Virus record (IMG/VR): IMGVR_UViG_3300023198_000780
Location: 1 to 40,141 of that record
Strand: one strand, 5' to 3'
DNA from: a virus
Length of the DNA stretch: 40,141 nucleotides
The notes under the pieces are model-generated. The model was given only the letters and a program-made list of their open reading frames with translations. It did not search any database and was not told the DNA's origin. Position numbers and translations under genes: made by a program. Shown here one piece after another: positions 30,957-37,252 of this stretch. Position 1 is the first letter of the stretch; each line of letters opens with the position of its first letter.

Positions 30957-31127
30957 CTAGCGAACCGTTTCATCATATTTATGTTGCTTTGTTTTTCCGC
31001 ACTTTGAACACGTTCGTTTTTGCCAATGCTGGGTGCAGGCAGATATTCTCCAGTTGTGTGAAAGCATTCGCGTTGGCACCTCTTTATCAAACTGAACCCA
31101 CTTTCCCCATTTATGAAACAAGCACAT
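30957..31127 (-). CDS. small basic zinc-knuckle protein
   Basis: The ATG at 31127, with GGAAGTGAG upstream, opens a 56-residue ORF whose product (MCLFHKWGKWVQFDKEVPTR at the start, RTCSKCGKTKQHKYD near the end) looks real, with a CxxC knuckle and a very basic body. Another open frame on the same bases (30950-31132, GTG start) is a shadow. Similar small proteins with RxCxxCGK ends are common in phages. Confidence 0.7.
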   Translation of the reverse strand: MCLFHKWGKWVQFDKEVPTRMLSHNWRISACTQHWQKRTCSKCGKTKQHKYDETVR

Positions 31128-31128
31128 A

Positions 31129-31362
31129 TCACTCACTTCCTTTTAGTGCTGTTAGCGGACTAGATTCGAATACCGGCTCAAGCCAATGACTAATATCCGG
31201 GTATGCTTTATTTGCGTAGTTACAGCTACGCACAGCAATAGCCCAATCCAATAGCACTTCGCCAGCGCCAAATACCCTGCTATTTCTGTTGTGTTCCCAG
31301 TAGACCCGCACGCCAATGCAATTATCAAGCGTTGCTATTTTTCTGATTTTTTCAATATCCAT
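31129..31362 (-). CDS. hypothetical protein
   Basis: The ATG at 31362 is preferred over one at 31401 because it avoids running into the upstream gene. The 77-residue product starts MDIEKIRKIATLDN and has a strand-rich middle (GVRVYWEHNRNSRVFGAGEV). No motif recognised. Confidence 0.6.
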   Translation of the reverse strand: MDIEKIRKIATLDNCIGVRVYWEHNRNSRVFGAGEVLLDWAIAVRSCNYANKAYPDISHWLEPVFESSPLTALKGSE

Positions 31363-31369
31363 CTTAGTC

Positions 31370-31567
31370 TCACTTAAGCTTCTTGGCTTTTGATTTAGCA
31401 TCCTGGATCATCAGCTTAATGAATTTCCCGACCTTGAGGCCGCCCATATTGTTTTTCTTGTACCTGTCCAGTGCGATTACAGCTTGAGACTGGGCAACGC
31501 CTTCGTTAACTTTCTCAGCCAGCGCACCTTTGTAGACTTGATCATAAACAAAATCAGCCGGGTTCAT
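31370..31567 (-). CDS. small basic helical protein
   Basis: The ATG at 31567 overlaps the upstream stop (ATGA) and gives 65 residues. The product is helical with a Lys-rich end (FIKLMIQDAKSKAKKLK), so nucleic-acid binding is possible. An upstream ATG in the previous gene would add 13 unlikely residues. Confidence 0.6.
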   Translation of the reverse strand: MNPADFVYDQVYKGALAEKVNEGVAQSQAVIALDRYKKNNMGGLKVGKFIKLMIQDAKSKAKKLK

Positions 31568-31824
31568 TTCACTACCTCCAGCAGACCATACTTGCCACTT
31601 TTCCATTTAATGCCATTTATATTAATCCCGACACAGTGAACAAAATCAGATGAGGTATACCCATCATTGTAGATCTTTAAAAATCCCGTGCCCTTTTTGC
31701 AAAGAATCACCTTGCCTTGCTTGTATAGATCGTACTTTCGATACACTCCTCGCTCTTGAGTTATTGCAAACGAGTTTTCCATTTTTTCAAACTCAATGGC
31801 TGGCTCTTTTTCTGTTAGTTTCAT
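31564..31824 (-). CDS. small beta-rich hypothetical protein
   Basis: The product has 86 residues with an AGGGTAAGG binding site before the ATG. KYDLYKQGKVILCKKGTGFL and SDFVHCVGININGIKWKSGK suggest a small beta barrel. No family recognised. Confidence 0.6.
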   Translation of the reverse strand: MKLTEKEPAIEFEKMENSFAITQERGVYRKYDLYKQGKVILCKKGTGFLKIYNDGYTSSDFVHCVGININGIKWKSGKYGLLEVVK

Positions 31825-31840
31825 GCCTTACCCTGCCTTG

Positions 31841-32164
31841 CTACCAGTTAGTGTCGTGAATGTCGCGTAGGCTTTGCGCTACTGCCTCGCGGTTCGTTTT
31901 GGGCTCTACGGTGCTTGCCACGCCTAATCCTTGACCAACCTTCTTAGCGTACCAGTCGGCTCTAAAACCTCGCCATTCGAACTTAGCGGAGGCGTGAACC
32001 CCTTCAGGTATTGTCAGGTTTGCCATGCCGATCTGCTTTAGTATTTCTTTCCATGCTGTACCGGTTAGAAACTTCGCGCCTTTGGATTTACGGACAGCTA
32101 GCCAGTCATCAACATGCTCTGGATCGCAGCCCATATCTATTAAGGCTTGTTTAGTTATGTTCAT
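31841..32164 (-). CDS. replication-protein C-terminal-like domain
   Basis: The product has 107 residues. VDDWLAVRKSKGAKFLTGTA (about 18-37) and FEWRGFRADWYAKK (about 62-75) reproduce a short domain seen at the C-terminus of many phage replication initiators, where DDWLxxRKxK is followed by a conserved GFxADW. Here it stands alone, with no helicase-loader part. It may recruit a host replication factor. Start overlaps the upstream stop. Confidence 0.6.
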   Translation of the reverse strand: MNITKQALIDMGCDPEHVDDWLAVRKSKGAKFLTGTAWKEILKQIGMANLTIPEGVHASAKFEWRGFRADWYAKKVGQGLGVASTVEPKTNREAVAQSLRDIHDTNW

Positions 32165-32592
32165 AAGCCTTCAACACCTGATTTAACTTCTCCATCAATA
32201 ACTACAGCCGACGGCGCATAACCGCCCTTGCATACTCTAAGCCATTCCTCATAACTCGCAGTACTACTGCCAAATGCTGATGCCCCGCTATCGCTAAGCC
32301 ACTTAGCTAGCTCTTCAGGAGTTTCAAAGGCGGGGGAAATTGGAGTGCCCTCGGTCGTATCTTCGTACATCATTAAATGCGTTCTTTCTTCTTTACCCCA
32401 GTCCGGCATAAAGTCCTTCTTGTCTGGACAATTGAAATAGTCTAAAGCTTCTTGCAAGCCTTCCTCGTTTGCCATTGCCAAAAACTCTTCTGCTGCTTCT
32501 TTATATGATCTATCCCATTGGGGCTCATAGTTCCCGTCTCTTCTCTTTGGGTGTTCCCAATCTTTTGGTACCATTCTGACTTCGCGTCCCAT
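32161..32592 (-). CDS. conserved phage hypothetical protein
   Basis: The product has 143 residues. REVRMVPKDWEHPKRRDG at the start, HLMMYEDTTEGTPISPAFET in the middle and LAKWLSDSGASAFGSSTASY near the end are blocks I recall from hypothetical proteins in early regions of Pseudomonas and enterobacterial phages. No function is known for them. It is coupled to the next gene by ATGA. Confidence 0.7.
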   Translation of the reverse strand: MGREVRMVPKDWEHPKRRDGNYEPQWDRSYKEAAEEFLAMANEEGLQEALDYFNCPDKKDFMPDWGKEERTHLMMYEDTTEGTPISPAFETPEELAKWLSDSGASAFGSSTASYEEWLRVCKGGYAPSAVVIDGEVKSGVEGL

Positions 32593-32607
32593 TACTTATC
32601 CCCTTCC

Positions 32608-32832
32608 TCACGCTCTGCGCGAATTAATTAAACCGTACTTCTTAAGCCGTGCCCGAAGCGTCCCGCGATTCATTCCAAGCGCCTTAGCGCTACTTGTTTG
32701 GTTATGCATGTATACTTCCATAACAGCGATTATGAACGCCTTTTCAATTCGGTCTTTCAGCTCTAAAGTCTCAGTATTCATTAGCTGATGTTTAAATGTC
32801 TTAATTAACTTATCTTCAGTCGCTTGCATCAT
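32608..32832 (-). CDS. Fis-like HTH DNA-binding protein
   Basis: The product has 74 residues. The C-terminal part, NQTSSAKALGMNRGTLRARL then KKYGLI, matches the helix-turn-helix of Fis nearly block for block (NQTxAAxxxGxNRGTLRxxLKKYG). The N-terminal 45 residues are helical, as in the Fis dimer core. It could bend DNA, regulate early promoters or compete with host Fis. It has its own candidate promoter 30 bp upstream. Confidence 0.8.
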   Translation of the reverse strand: MMQATEDKLIKTFKHQLMNTETLELKDRIEKAFIIAVMEVYMHNQTSSAKALGMNRGTLRARLKKYGLINSRRA

Positions 32833-32860
32833 ATTTATACGCCTCTTGATTTGTTTTTAT

Positions 32861-32890
32861 ACTATACGACTAAATAACGTACTTTGTCAC
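32861..32890 (-). promoter_or_regulatory. candidate promoter for the Fis-like gene
   Basis: On the minus strand GTGACA (32885-32890) and TATAGT (32861-32866) are separated by 18 bp. The -35 matches 5 of 6 (TTGACA) and the -10 is 5 of 6. An interrupted inverted repeat (CACTCTT...TTATA at 32891-32905 with TATAAGAGTG at 32930-32939) lies just upstream and could be an operator. Confidence 0.5.
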
Positions 32891-33227
32891 ACTCTTTCTT
32901 ATACCGATTTGTTAGCTAAATGGTTGTTTTTATAAGAGTGGATAAATTAAAAGAATAGAAGTCATATAGAGCGGTTATGACAGGGAAGGAAGAACCCCAG
33001 CTAAACCAATCTATTATCTTACAAAGCATACAAACGGTAATCAGCAGCCTATTCACATCCGTGTTGGTGGCCCAAACCATATTCCCCGTCACTATCGCTG
33101 TTTATCCGCGCCCTAACGTTATTTGTATGCCAGGTATAACCTAATTGCTTATTTAACGTCGCAAGCTTTGACGGGCTATCTCTTTGCTTTCTAAAGTGTC
33201 ACAGAGATAAAGAATGATTCTTAACTG
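32891..33227. other. intergenic stretch with little coding evidence
   Basis: No minus-strand gene continues through here. It holds the inverted repeat above, a possible plus-strand ORF (32977-33144), and TATCTCT/AGAGATA (33177-33183 with 33203-33209), a 7-bp dyad. The rest shows no structure I can support. Confidence 0.5.
32977..33144 (+). CDS. possible small plus-strand ORF
   Basis: An ATG-to-TAA frame of 55 codons on the opposite strand to its neighbours. The middle (VISSLFTSVLVAQTIFPVTI) is hydrophobic and could be a membrane helix. The binding site is weak (AGAGCGG) and no clear promoter is seen. It may be a chance ORF. Confidence 0.25.
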   Translation: MTGKEEPQLNQSIILQSIQTVISSLFTSVLVAQTIFPVTIAVYPRPNVICMPGIT

Positions 33228-33272
33228 AAAAACTCAATTAGAAGCAAGCCTCATAGCCTGCTTGTGATTGAG
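33228..33272 (-). terminator. intrinsic terminator
   Basis: On the minus strand CTCAAT, a 3-base internal loop, AAGCA, an apical loop of 12, TGCTT, a 3-base internal loop and ATTGAG form an extended hairpin (33233-33272) followed by TTTTT. It begins right after the stop of the 62-residue gene and ends that leftward transcript. Confidence 0.75.
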
Positions 33273-33273
33273 T

Positions 33274-33462
33274 CTATTCGGTGTCAATTAGCGGGAAACT
33301 TTCGCCAGGGTTGACATCTGTATCAACTAGAAGCTCTTCGATTAGCCGAGCTTTGAATTCTTGGTATAAATCTTCAGCGGTAATGTGGCCTACCCAATCG
33401 CCCGTATTTTCGCAGAGATAAGTTATTTTTCTATTTTTCCACTCTTTATATTTGTTACTCAT
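33274..33462 (-). CDS. small hypothetical protein
   Basis: The product has 62 residues, soluble, mainly helical (AEDLYQEFKARLIEELLVDT) with an acidic C-terminus. It is the last gene before a terminator. No family recognised. Confidence 0.6.
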   Translation of the reverse strand: MSNKYKEWKNRKITYLCENTGDWVGHITAEDLYQEFKARLIEELLVDTDVNPGESFPLIDTE

Positions 33463-33492
33463 TAACGCTTCCTAATTTGTTTGTGATTGAAT

Positions 33493-33702
33493 TTATTTAA
33501 GAAAATATTGAGACCCTACTTTGTCGCAAAATTTACTAACAAAGCTTTGGAATGGCTCAGTGGGAAGAACTACGACTTTACCCGTATCGTGATCTACTCC
33601 ATGACTAACAACCATGTCGCCTTTCTTATTTAGAATTTTGCGCGTAATAGGGCAATGATCATTTTCTTTGAAAACAAATGGTATTACTTCAACATTAGAC
33701 AT
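33493..33702 (-). CDS. small hypothetical protein
   Basis: The product has 69 residues. It looks mainly beta with one CPITRK and FCDKVGS Cys each (EVIPFVFKENDHCPITRK). The 30-bp gap before the next gene and a good start support it. Role unknown. Confidence 0.6.
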   Translation of the reverse strand: MSNVEVIPFVFKENDHCPITRKILNKKGDMVVSHGVDHDTGKVVVLPTEPFQSFVSKFCDKVGSQYFLK

Positions 33703-33720
33703 TACTGTCTCCTTATGGGG

Positions 33721-34038
33721 TTATTTGAATCTCAAGTTCACGATTCTTTTCTGATGCTTTTCTTCAATTAACGGCCTTAGACAATCCATTATAATTGTCA
33801 TTGCTAAGTCAGAGCTCTCATGTTGATCTCGGTAAACGGCTTCGATGGCTTCATGCATTGCAAATCTAACTCTGTCCGAATTGACTTTGTTATGCTCAAG
33901 TCGCTCTATCGATTCCATCCGTTCATAGTCTTCGATTAATAGCATTAAAGCCCTGCCGTCAATAGCAACTTTCCCGCGCATTCCGCGGGTTTTTTCTACA
34001 TTAATTAATTGCTCTTTGATTGTTTTTAAGTAATTCAT
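33721..34038 (-). CDS. helical hypothetical protein
   Basis: The product has 105 residues, predicted almost entirely helical (LKTIKEQLINVEKTRGM, GRALMLLIEDYERMESIERL, FAMHEAIEAVYRDQ) with a basic C-terminus (KHQKRIVNLRFK). It is the first protein gene after the tRNA. No family recognised. Confidence 0.6.
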   Translation of the reverse strand: MNYLKTIKEQLINVEKTRGMRGKVAIDGRALMLLIEDYERMESIERLEHNKVNSDRVRFAMHEAIEAVYRDQHESSDLAMTIIMDCLRPLIEEKHQKRIVNLRFK

Positions 34039-34087
34039 AACGCCTCCTAGTTAATGGATGGCGTGAGGTAGGGCTTTAGAGGGGGGT

Positions 34088-34161
34088 GGCCTGAAGTAGG
34101 ATTCGAACCTACGTTACAACGGACAAAACGCCGATGGTCCTAACCACTAGATGATCCAGGC
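34088..34161 (-). tRNA. tRNA-like gene, probable tRNA-Gln(UUG)
   Basis: On the minus strand a 74-base cloverleaf: acceptor GCCTGGA/TTCAGGC (7 bp, one G-U, A-U end), D-arm with GG in AGTGGTTA, anticodon stem CGGCG/CGTTG with loop TTTTGTC giving anticodon TTG, and a perfect T-arm GTAGG-TTCGAAT-CCTAC. Oddities are three bases instead of one between D and anticodon stems, a mismatched first D-stem pair, discriminator C and no encoded CCA. It is surely tRNA-derived; isotype and function are less certain. Confidence 0.75.
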
Positions 34162-34201
34162 ATAAAAAAGGCCGTAAGTACTAGCCTCAGAGTGAGGGCG
34201 G

Positions 34202-34238
34202 AAAAGAGTATTCGTGGTAGAATTGACCCGAACACTCT
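34202..34238 (-). terminator. strong hairpin with U-tract ahead of the tRNA
   Basis: On the minus strand AGAGTGTTCG-GGT, loop CAATTCT, ACC-(A)-CGAATACTCT makes a 13-bp stem with one bulged A and one G-U, followed by TTTTCC. It would end the upstream leftward transcript or be a processing structure for the tRNA transcript. The interval 34239-34389 holds no supported gene. Confidence 0.6.
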
Positions 34239-34389
34239 AAAACCAGTACTAACGACCCCTACTCAATTCCTACTAAGCGCTACCACACGCCTTTACTGCA
34301 CTTACAATTATATTCGTTTCTCAGGTATAATCAAGGGGCTAGACCATTTTCCTGACATTAAGAATATGGTACCTATTACCTCCTATTGG

Positions 34390-34608
34390 TTAATCCAGTA
34401 TATCAATGGCCGTTATCTGCCAATGGGTAAGCCGTTCATTTCGTAACTTTAGACTCTTATCGTCCGAATCAGTAACTGGATAATTATCATCAATTAAGTC
34501 ATACAGTCTTTGTTTATTGTAAGACACGCCATAGAATACTTGCTGCAAATCTGGCTCGCTATAGTCACTATTTTCTGGTTCCCATGAAAACAAGGCATAT
34601 ATTTCCAT
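34390..34608 (-). CDS. small acidic protein
   Basis: The product has 72 residues, MEIYALFSWEPENSDYSEPD onward, acidic with several Tyr and Trp. A small mixed fold is likely (QVFYGVSYNKQRLYDLIDDN). Such short acidic early proteins may mimic DNA or bind host enzymes, but nothing here shows it. Confidence 0.6.
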   Translation of the reverse strand: MEIYALFSWEPENSDYSEPDLQQVFYGVSYNKQRLYDLIDDNYPVTDSDDKSLKLRNERLTHWQITAIDILD

Positions 34609-34611
34609 ACT

Positions 34612-34947
34612 CTAACCCTCTTCTTTGTTTAGCATTGCAGATAAACTCGGTGTCGGCGCTTCTGCAAACTCTCTAAACTCCACATTCACTCTAGACTTTT
34701 GTAATGTGTATCCGCGCGATGCCATATACCAAAGAAAACAATCAATAACATAGCAATGGCCGTCAACCCAGCTTGGCTTTAATGATTCGCTTCCTTCTTG
34801 AACGTAGTGCATCCCTTTAAATAATCTCTTCTGATCGTGAAAGTCGCGCATACCAACTGGTAAGTATTTACCACTCAATAGCCATTGGTGTAATTTCGAT
34901 CCTGATTCAATGTTCATTGTGTCACCCCGTTTATGTGTTAGACTCAT
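34612..34947 (-). CDS. hypothetical protein, start uncertain
   Basis: Two ATGs are possible. 34947 gives 111 residues with AAGG 12 bases upstream; 34917 gives 101 residues with GGGGTGA at a better spacing and removes a poorly folded-looking N-terminus. The protein has a predicted helix-strand mix (GSKLHQWLLSGKYLPVGMRD, YVIDCFLWYMASRGYTLQ), no motif I can name. Confidence 0.6.
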   Translation of the reverse strand: MSLTHKRGDTMNIESGSKLHQWLLSGKYLPVGMRDFHDQKRLFKGMHYVQEGSESLKPSWVDGHCYVIDCFLWYMASRGYTLQKSRVNVEFREFAEAPTPSLSAMLNKEEG

Positions 34948-34978
34948 TTAAAAGTTACCTTTACTTACTCCCCTACTC

Positions 34979-35006
34979 AAGCCCCTACCCTGGGCTTTTT
35001 TATTTT
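34979..35006 (+). terminator. plus-strand intrinsic terminator hairpin
   Basis: AAGCCC (34979-34984), a 7-base loop and GGGCTT (34992-34997) are followed by a T-rich run (TTTTATTTT) on the plus strand. All neighbours are on the minus strand, so it would stop antisense transcription. It resembles the plus-strand hairpin at 24.33 kb. Confidence 0.55.
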
Positions 35007-35173
35007 GAGCTGCCGACCACATCGATTTTTACTAGCTCAAGAACTCCAAGCACGCTAACGATAGAAACTTCCCCCGCGTACTCTGATATTAGGCTGCATA
35101 TCCGATCAAACATTTCGCCCGAAACCGGGTCAAACTCTTTCTTTTCTTTAGTGAAATCTATTAAATCTGCCAT
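35000..35173 (-). CDS. small acidic/hydrophobic protein
   Basis: A 57-residue ORF with GGAG 9 bases before its ATG. MADLIDFTKEKKEFDPVSGE starts a charged part; the second half (VSIVSVLGVLELVKIDVVG) is hydrophobic and could be a buried helix or strand pair. It fits the gap between neighbours without overlap. No family recognised. Confidence 0.6.
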   Translation of the reverse strand: MADLIDFTKEKKEFDPVSGEMFDRICSLISEYAGEVSIVSVLGVLELVKIDVVGSSK

Positions 35174-35177
35174 TTCT

Positions 35178-35462
35178 TCAATCTCCGTACAAATGAAAAA
35201 CTGTAACTACATCGCTAGTATTGCTATCAATCACATAAACGATATTTGATCGACTAATTAAATAATATCGACCTACGAAGCCATTCATATATTTTGCAGC
35301 ATTGAATGGCGTTAATGCTCGTATTTTTTTCTTTGCGTTTTTACTCGCTAACGTCGCAGTGTGAAACTCACTAGTAATATTTATCCCGCCAAACCGTTCT
35401 TGCCATCGTTCAACAGCATGAGAGCACCATCTGAATTCCCCTGCACGACTGCTCAAATACAT
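35178..35462 (-). CDS. small protein with DUF4258-like pattern
   Basis: The product has 94 residues. SHAVERWQERFGG at about 14-26, a central basic helix (NAKKKIRALTPF) and the end VYVIDSNTSDVVTVFHL resemble the HAxeR...RF...V..d...VvTv pattern of DUF4258 and related RelE-like folds. A toxin- or nuclease-like fold is possible; function is not shown. Confidence 0.5.
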   Translation of the reverse strand: MYLSSRAGEFRWCSHAVERWQERFGGINITSEFHTATLASKNAKKKIRALTPFNAAKYMNGFVGRYYLISRSNIVYVIDSNTSDVVTVFHLYGD

Positions 35463-35470
35463 AACCCCTC

Positions 35471-35902
35471 CTAAATATCAATCTTAATTCCAACCATGAA
35501 TGTATTCATTTCAGATATCCGGCTGTATTCAGCAAATGCGCCTCGGAACTCTGCACCTAACGCAAATTCAGTAATAATGGAACCATAATCATTGCTCGGA
35601 TTAGCGAGCTTAGTTTGAACGCCAACAGCACTTTTCATGTAAAGAGGGCCCCAGTCATGAGTGTGACATATTGAAATATAATTAAGACCACCATCACCCT
35701 CGCCTACGCTTACCCCTGATAGATGTGTAACTGAGAAGCAGACGGGCCCATGATCAACGATGACATTGAATCGACCAATCATCGCGTCATAGTCATTGCC
35801 AATATATTCCGTCTGCTCCCATATGCCATTTTCAAGCTGAAAGCCGCTCTGGAAACCTAATTGAGCCGTGATAGTTATGCATACCGCTAGTAAACATTCC
35901 AT
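35471..35902 (-). CDS. small exported, outer-membrane-like protein
   Basis: The ATG at 35902 (after GGGTGA) gives 143 residues; a GTG at 35911 is less likely. Residues 1-17 (MECLLAVCITITAQLGF) resemble a signal peptide without a strong basic start. The rest is beta-rich with alternating patterns (FNVIVDHGPVCFSVTHLSG, EFALGAEFRGAFAEYSRI) and ends in VGIKIDI, as small beta-barrel or periplasmic proteins often do. It could remodel the envelope or block superinfection. Family not recognised. Confidence 0.55.
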   Translation of the reverse strand: MECLLAVCITITAQLGFQSGFQLENGIWEQTEYIGNDYDAMIGRFNVIVDHGPVCFSVTHLSGVSVGEGDGGLNYISICHTHDWGPLYMKSAVGVQTKLANPSNDYGSIITEFALGAEFRGAFAEYSRISEMNTFMVGIKIDI

Positions 35903-35903
35903 G

Positions 35904-36113
35904 CTATTCACCCAACGTTAAAATGACTTTAGGAACAGACACGTGATCACGTAAATAGTCACGGTTTAGCTCGTTTGTAAACACTACTATCACAATAATA
36001 AGAGCTAGCCCTACAAACCCTCCGGTTACTTTGCCAAAAGCTGTCTCCGCGTCTTTAAAGTGGCTTAGCGCGATGATTAGCATAATGACTGCAAGTCCTA
36101 GTAAGAAGATCAT
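35904..36113 (-). CDS. two-TM membrane protein
   Basis: The product has 69 residues with transmembrane segments at about 2-17 (IFLLGLAVIMLIIALS) and 29-47 (VTGGFVGLALIIVIVVFTN), a short loop between them and a soluble C-terminus. It ends 2 bp before the exported-protein gene, so both may act at the envelope. Confidence 0.65.
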   Translation of the reverse strand: MIFLLGLAVIMLIIALSHFKDAETAFGKVTGGFVGLALIIVIVVFTNELNRDYLRDHVSVPKVILTLGE

Positions 36114-36114
36114 T

Positions 36115-36342
36115 TCACTTGCCCTTTTTCATTATTGCTAACGATTCGTCCAAGCTTACGCCGTGAGATTTCTCTAAATCGTTCTGGTTATTGAGATAGC
36201 GCAATACTTTTTCTAATGCTACTTTCTCTCCGATGTATCGACTTTGGTCAATTGCTGGGTCATGATAGCTCTGCTCGAGCATTTCAGTTGATTGCTCTAA
36301 CATTGCTTGTATTGTAATTATGTATAGCTCTGTAGGTTTCAT
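36115..36342 (-). CDS. small helical protein
   Basis: The product has 75 residues, all helical and charged (LYIITIQAMLEQSTEMLEQS, ALEKVLRYLNNQNDLEK). No motif. It overlaps the next upstream gene by 4 bp and precedes a membrane protein by 1 bp. Confidence 0.6.
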   Translation of the reverse strand: MKPTELYIITIQAMLEQSTEMLEQSYHDPAIDQSRYIGEKVALEKVLRYLNNQNDLEKSHGVSLDESLAIMKKGK

Positions 36343-36485
36343 GATTCAATCTCCAGTAATTCAGTAAAGTTGATGATTAGCTCATCGTGATTAATCACCA
36401 ACTCTGCAACACCATCAATCATATGTGTGTAAGAGCTTTCTTTGATGGCCTCTTCGAGTAATTCAATTATTCTTTCATTATCCAT
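36339..36485 (-). CDS. 48-residue acidic protein
   Basis: The ATG at 36485 overlaps the preceding stop by 8 bp; the longer frame would duplicate upstream coding. The product is acidic and helical (MDNERIIELLEEAIKESSYT), ending EIES. Typical early inhibitor-sized phage protein; role unknown. Confidence 0.55.
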   Translation of the reverse strand: MDNERIIELLEEAIKESSYTHMIDGVAELVINHDELIINFTELLEIES

Positions 36486-36648
36486 TTTCACGCTCCAACT
36501 CATCGATTTTCTGCTTAGCCTCTTCGACTGAATTAGCCATACCCTGTTGATGATTCGTTTCAAAGTCGTGATGAAAAAAGGTGTGTGATGCTACATCGCC
36601 CATTGGCTCATCGCATATATGCCAGTTTTTGTAGCGTAATTCAGTCAT
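36478..36648 (-). CDS. 56-residue hypothetical protein
   Basis: The ATG at 36648 follows the upstream stop by 1 bp. The product (MTELRYKNWHICDEPMGDVA onward) has a His-rich middle (FFHHDFETNHQQ) and a helical end (VEEAKQKIDELEREN). No family recognised. Confidence 0.55.
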   Translation of the reverse strand: MTELRYKNWHICDEPMGDVASHTFFHHDFETNHQQGMANSVEEAKQKIDELERENG

Positions 36649-36649
36649 G

Positions 36650-36934
36650 CTATATCTCCAAAATGTGAGTTGCGTAATCGGTCGCCAGCTCTTTAGCAAA
36701 TGACCGCCGTGTTTCATTGTCCCCTAGCGCAACTAATTCGCTGTAGTTGACGCCTCGTGTATCGTTCCAGTACTCAAAGAAATCGATATCTGAGTTCAGC
36801 GTGTCACAGTTGTTTACATATTCAACGATGGCGCTGCACTGTCCATCCATAATCATCTGTGCGAATGTCTTGCTTAGAAGCTCAATCGACTCTTCAGTAT
36901 CAAATGTGTCGTTTGCTGTGTTTAGTGTTGCCAT
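36650..36934 (-). CDS. hypothetical early protein
   Basis: The ATG at 36934 has GGGGG about 6 bases upstream; TTG at 36940 is less likely. The 94-residue product is acidic and mostly helical (EESIELLSKTFAQMIMDGQC), with a central FFEYWNDTRGVNYSEL. No motif recognised. It is second in the leftward early operon. Confidence 0.6.
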   Translation of the reverse strand: MATLNTANDTFDTEESIELLSKTFAQMIMDGQCSAIVEYVNNCDTLNSDIDFFEYWNDTRGVNYSELVALGDNETRRSFAKELATDYATHILEI

Positions 36935-36945
36935 GACCAACCCCC

Positions 36946-37104
36946 TTAAAGTGCGTTGAAATGGCTAGCGGCTTCCAGCGGAGTAGCATCATTGCGATAC
37001 ATCCACTCTATAACCTCATCTAGCATTTCATAATCAAACATTTCAATTACGCCGCTGTTTACTAGCTCTGTGCGTGCGTCTTGTATTGAGTTGTAAGTTG
37101 CCAT
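36946..37104 (-). CDS. 52-residue first gene of leftward early operon
   Basis: The ATG at 37104 has AGGAA 7 bases upstream; the longer frame would run into the operator region. The product (MATYNSIQDARTELVNSGVI onward) is acidic and helical. As the first gene after the early promoter it is probably made soon after infection. No family recognised. Confidence 0.6.
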   Translation of the reverse strand: MATYNSIQDARTELVNSGVIEMFDYEMLDEVIEWMYRNDATPLEAASHFNAL

Positions 37105-37252
37105 GTCTATTTCCTGCTGTGCGTTTCGATGAGTTAATATTAACACACCGTAAACACCCGTCAATGAAAGTGTTATACTTTTTTGTTATATTAATTTACT
37201 TGACGTGAACCCTGTATCAGTTAATATGTATAAAACAACGACGGAGAACAAC
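37105..37252. promoter_or_regulatory. divergent control region with operator dyads
   Basis: Leftward promoter: TTGACG (37159-37164, minus strand), 16 bp, TAATAT (37137-37142). Its -10 lies inside the perfect palindrome GTTAATATTAAC (37133-37144), a likely operator. Rightward: TTGACG (37200-37205) with TATGTA at 37225-37230, spacing 19. Related TGTTATA and GTTAATAT copies lie between and beyond. The palindrome fits binding by the Cro-like protein encoded next, which would then switch off the leftward operon. Confidence 0.6.

Noticed and set aside
30950-31132. 60-codon GTG-started frame
   Set aside because: The overlapping ATG frame (30957-31127) has a better binding site and a CxxCGK knuckle, so this one is a shadow.
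34192-34446. 84-codon plus-strand ORF beside the tRNA
   Set aside because: It overlaps a terminator hairpin and the end of a minus-strand gene, has no binding site, and the product has no protein-like pattern.
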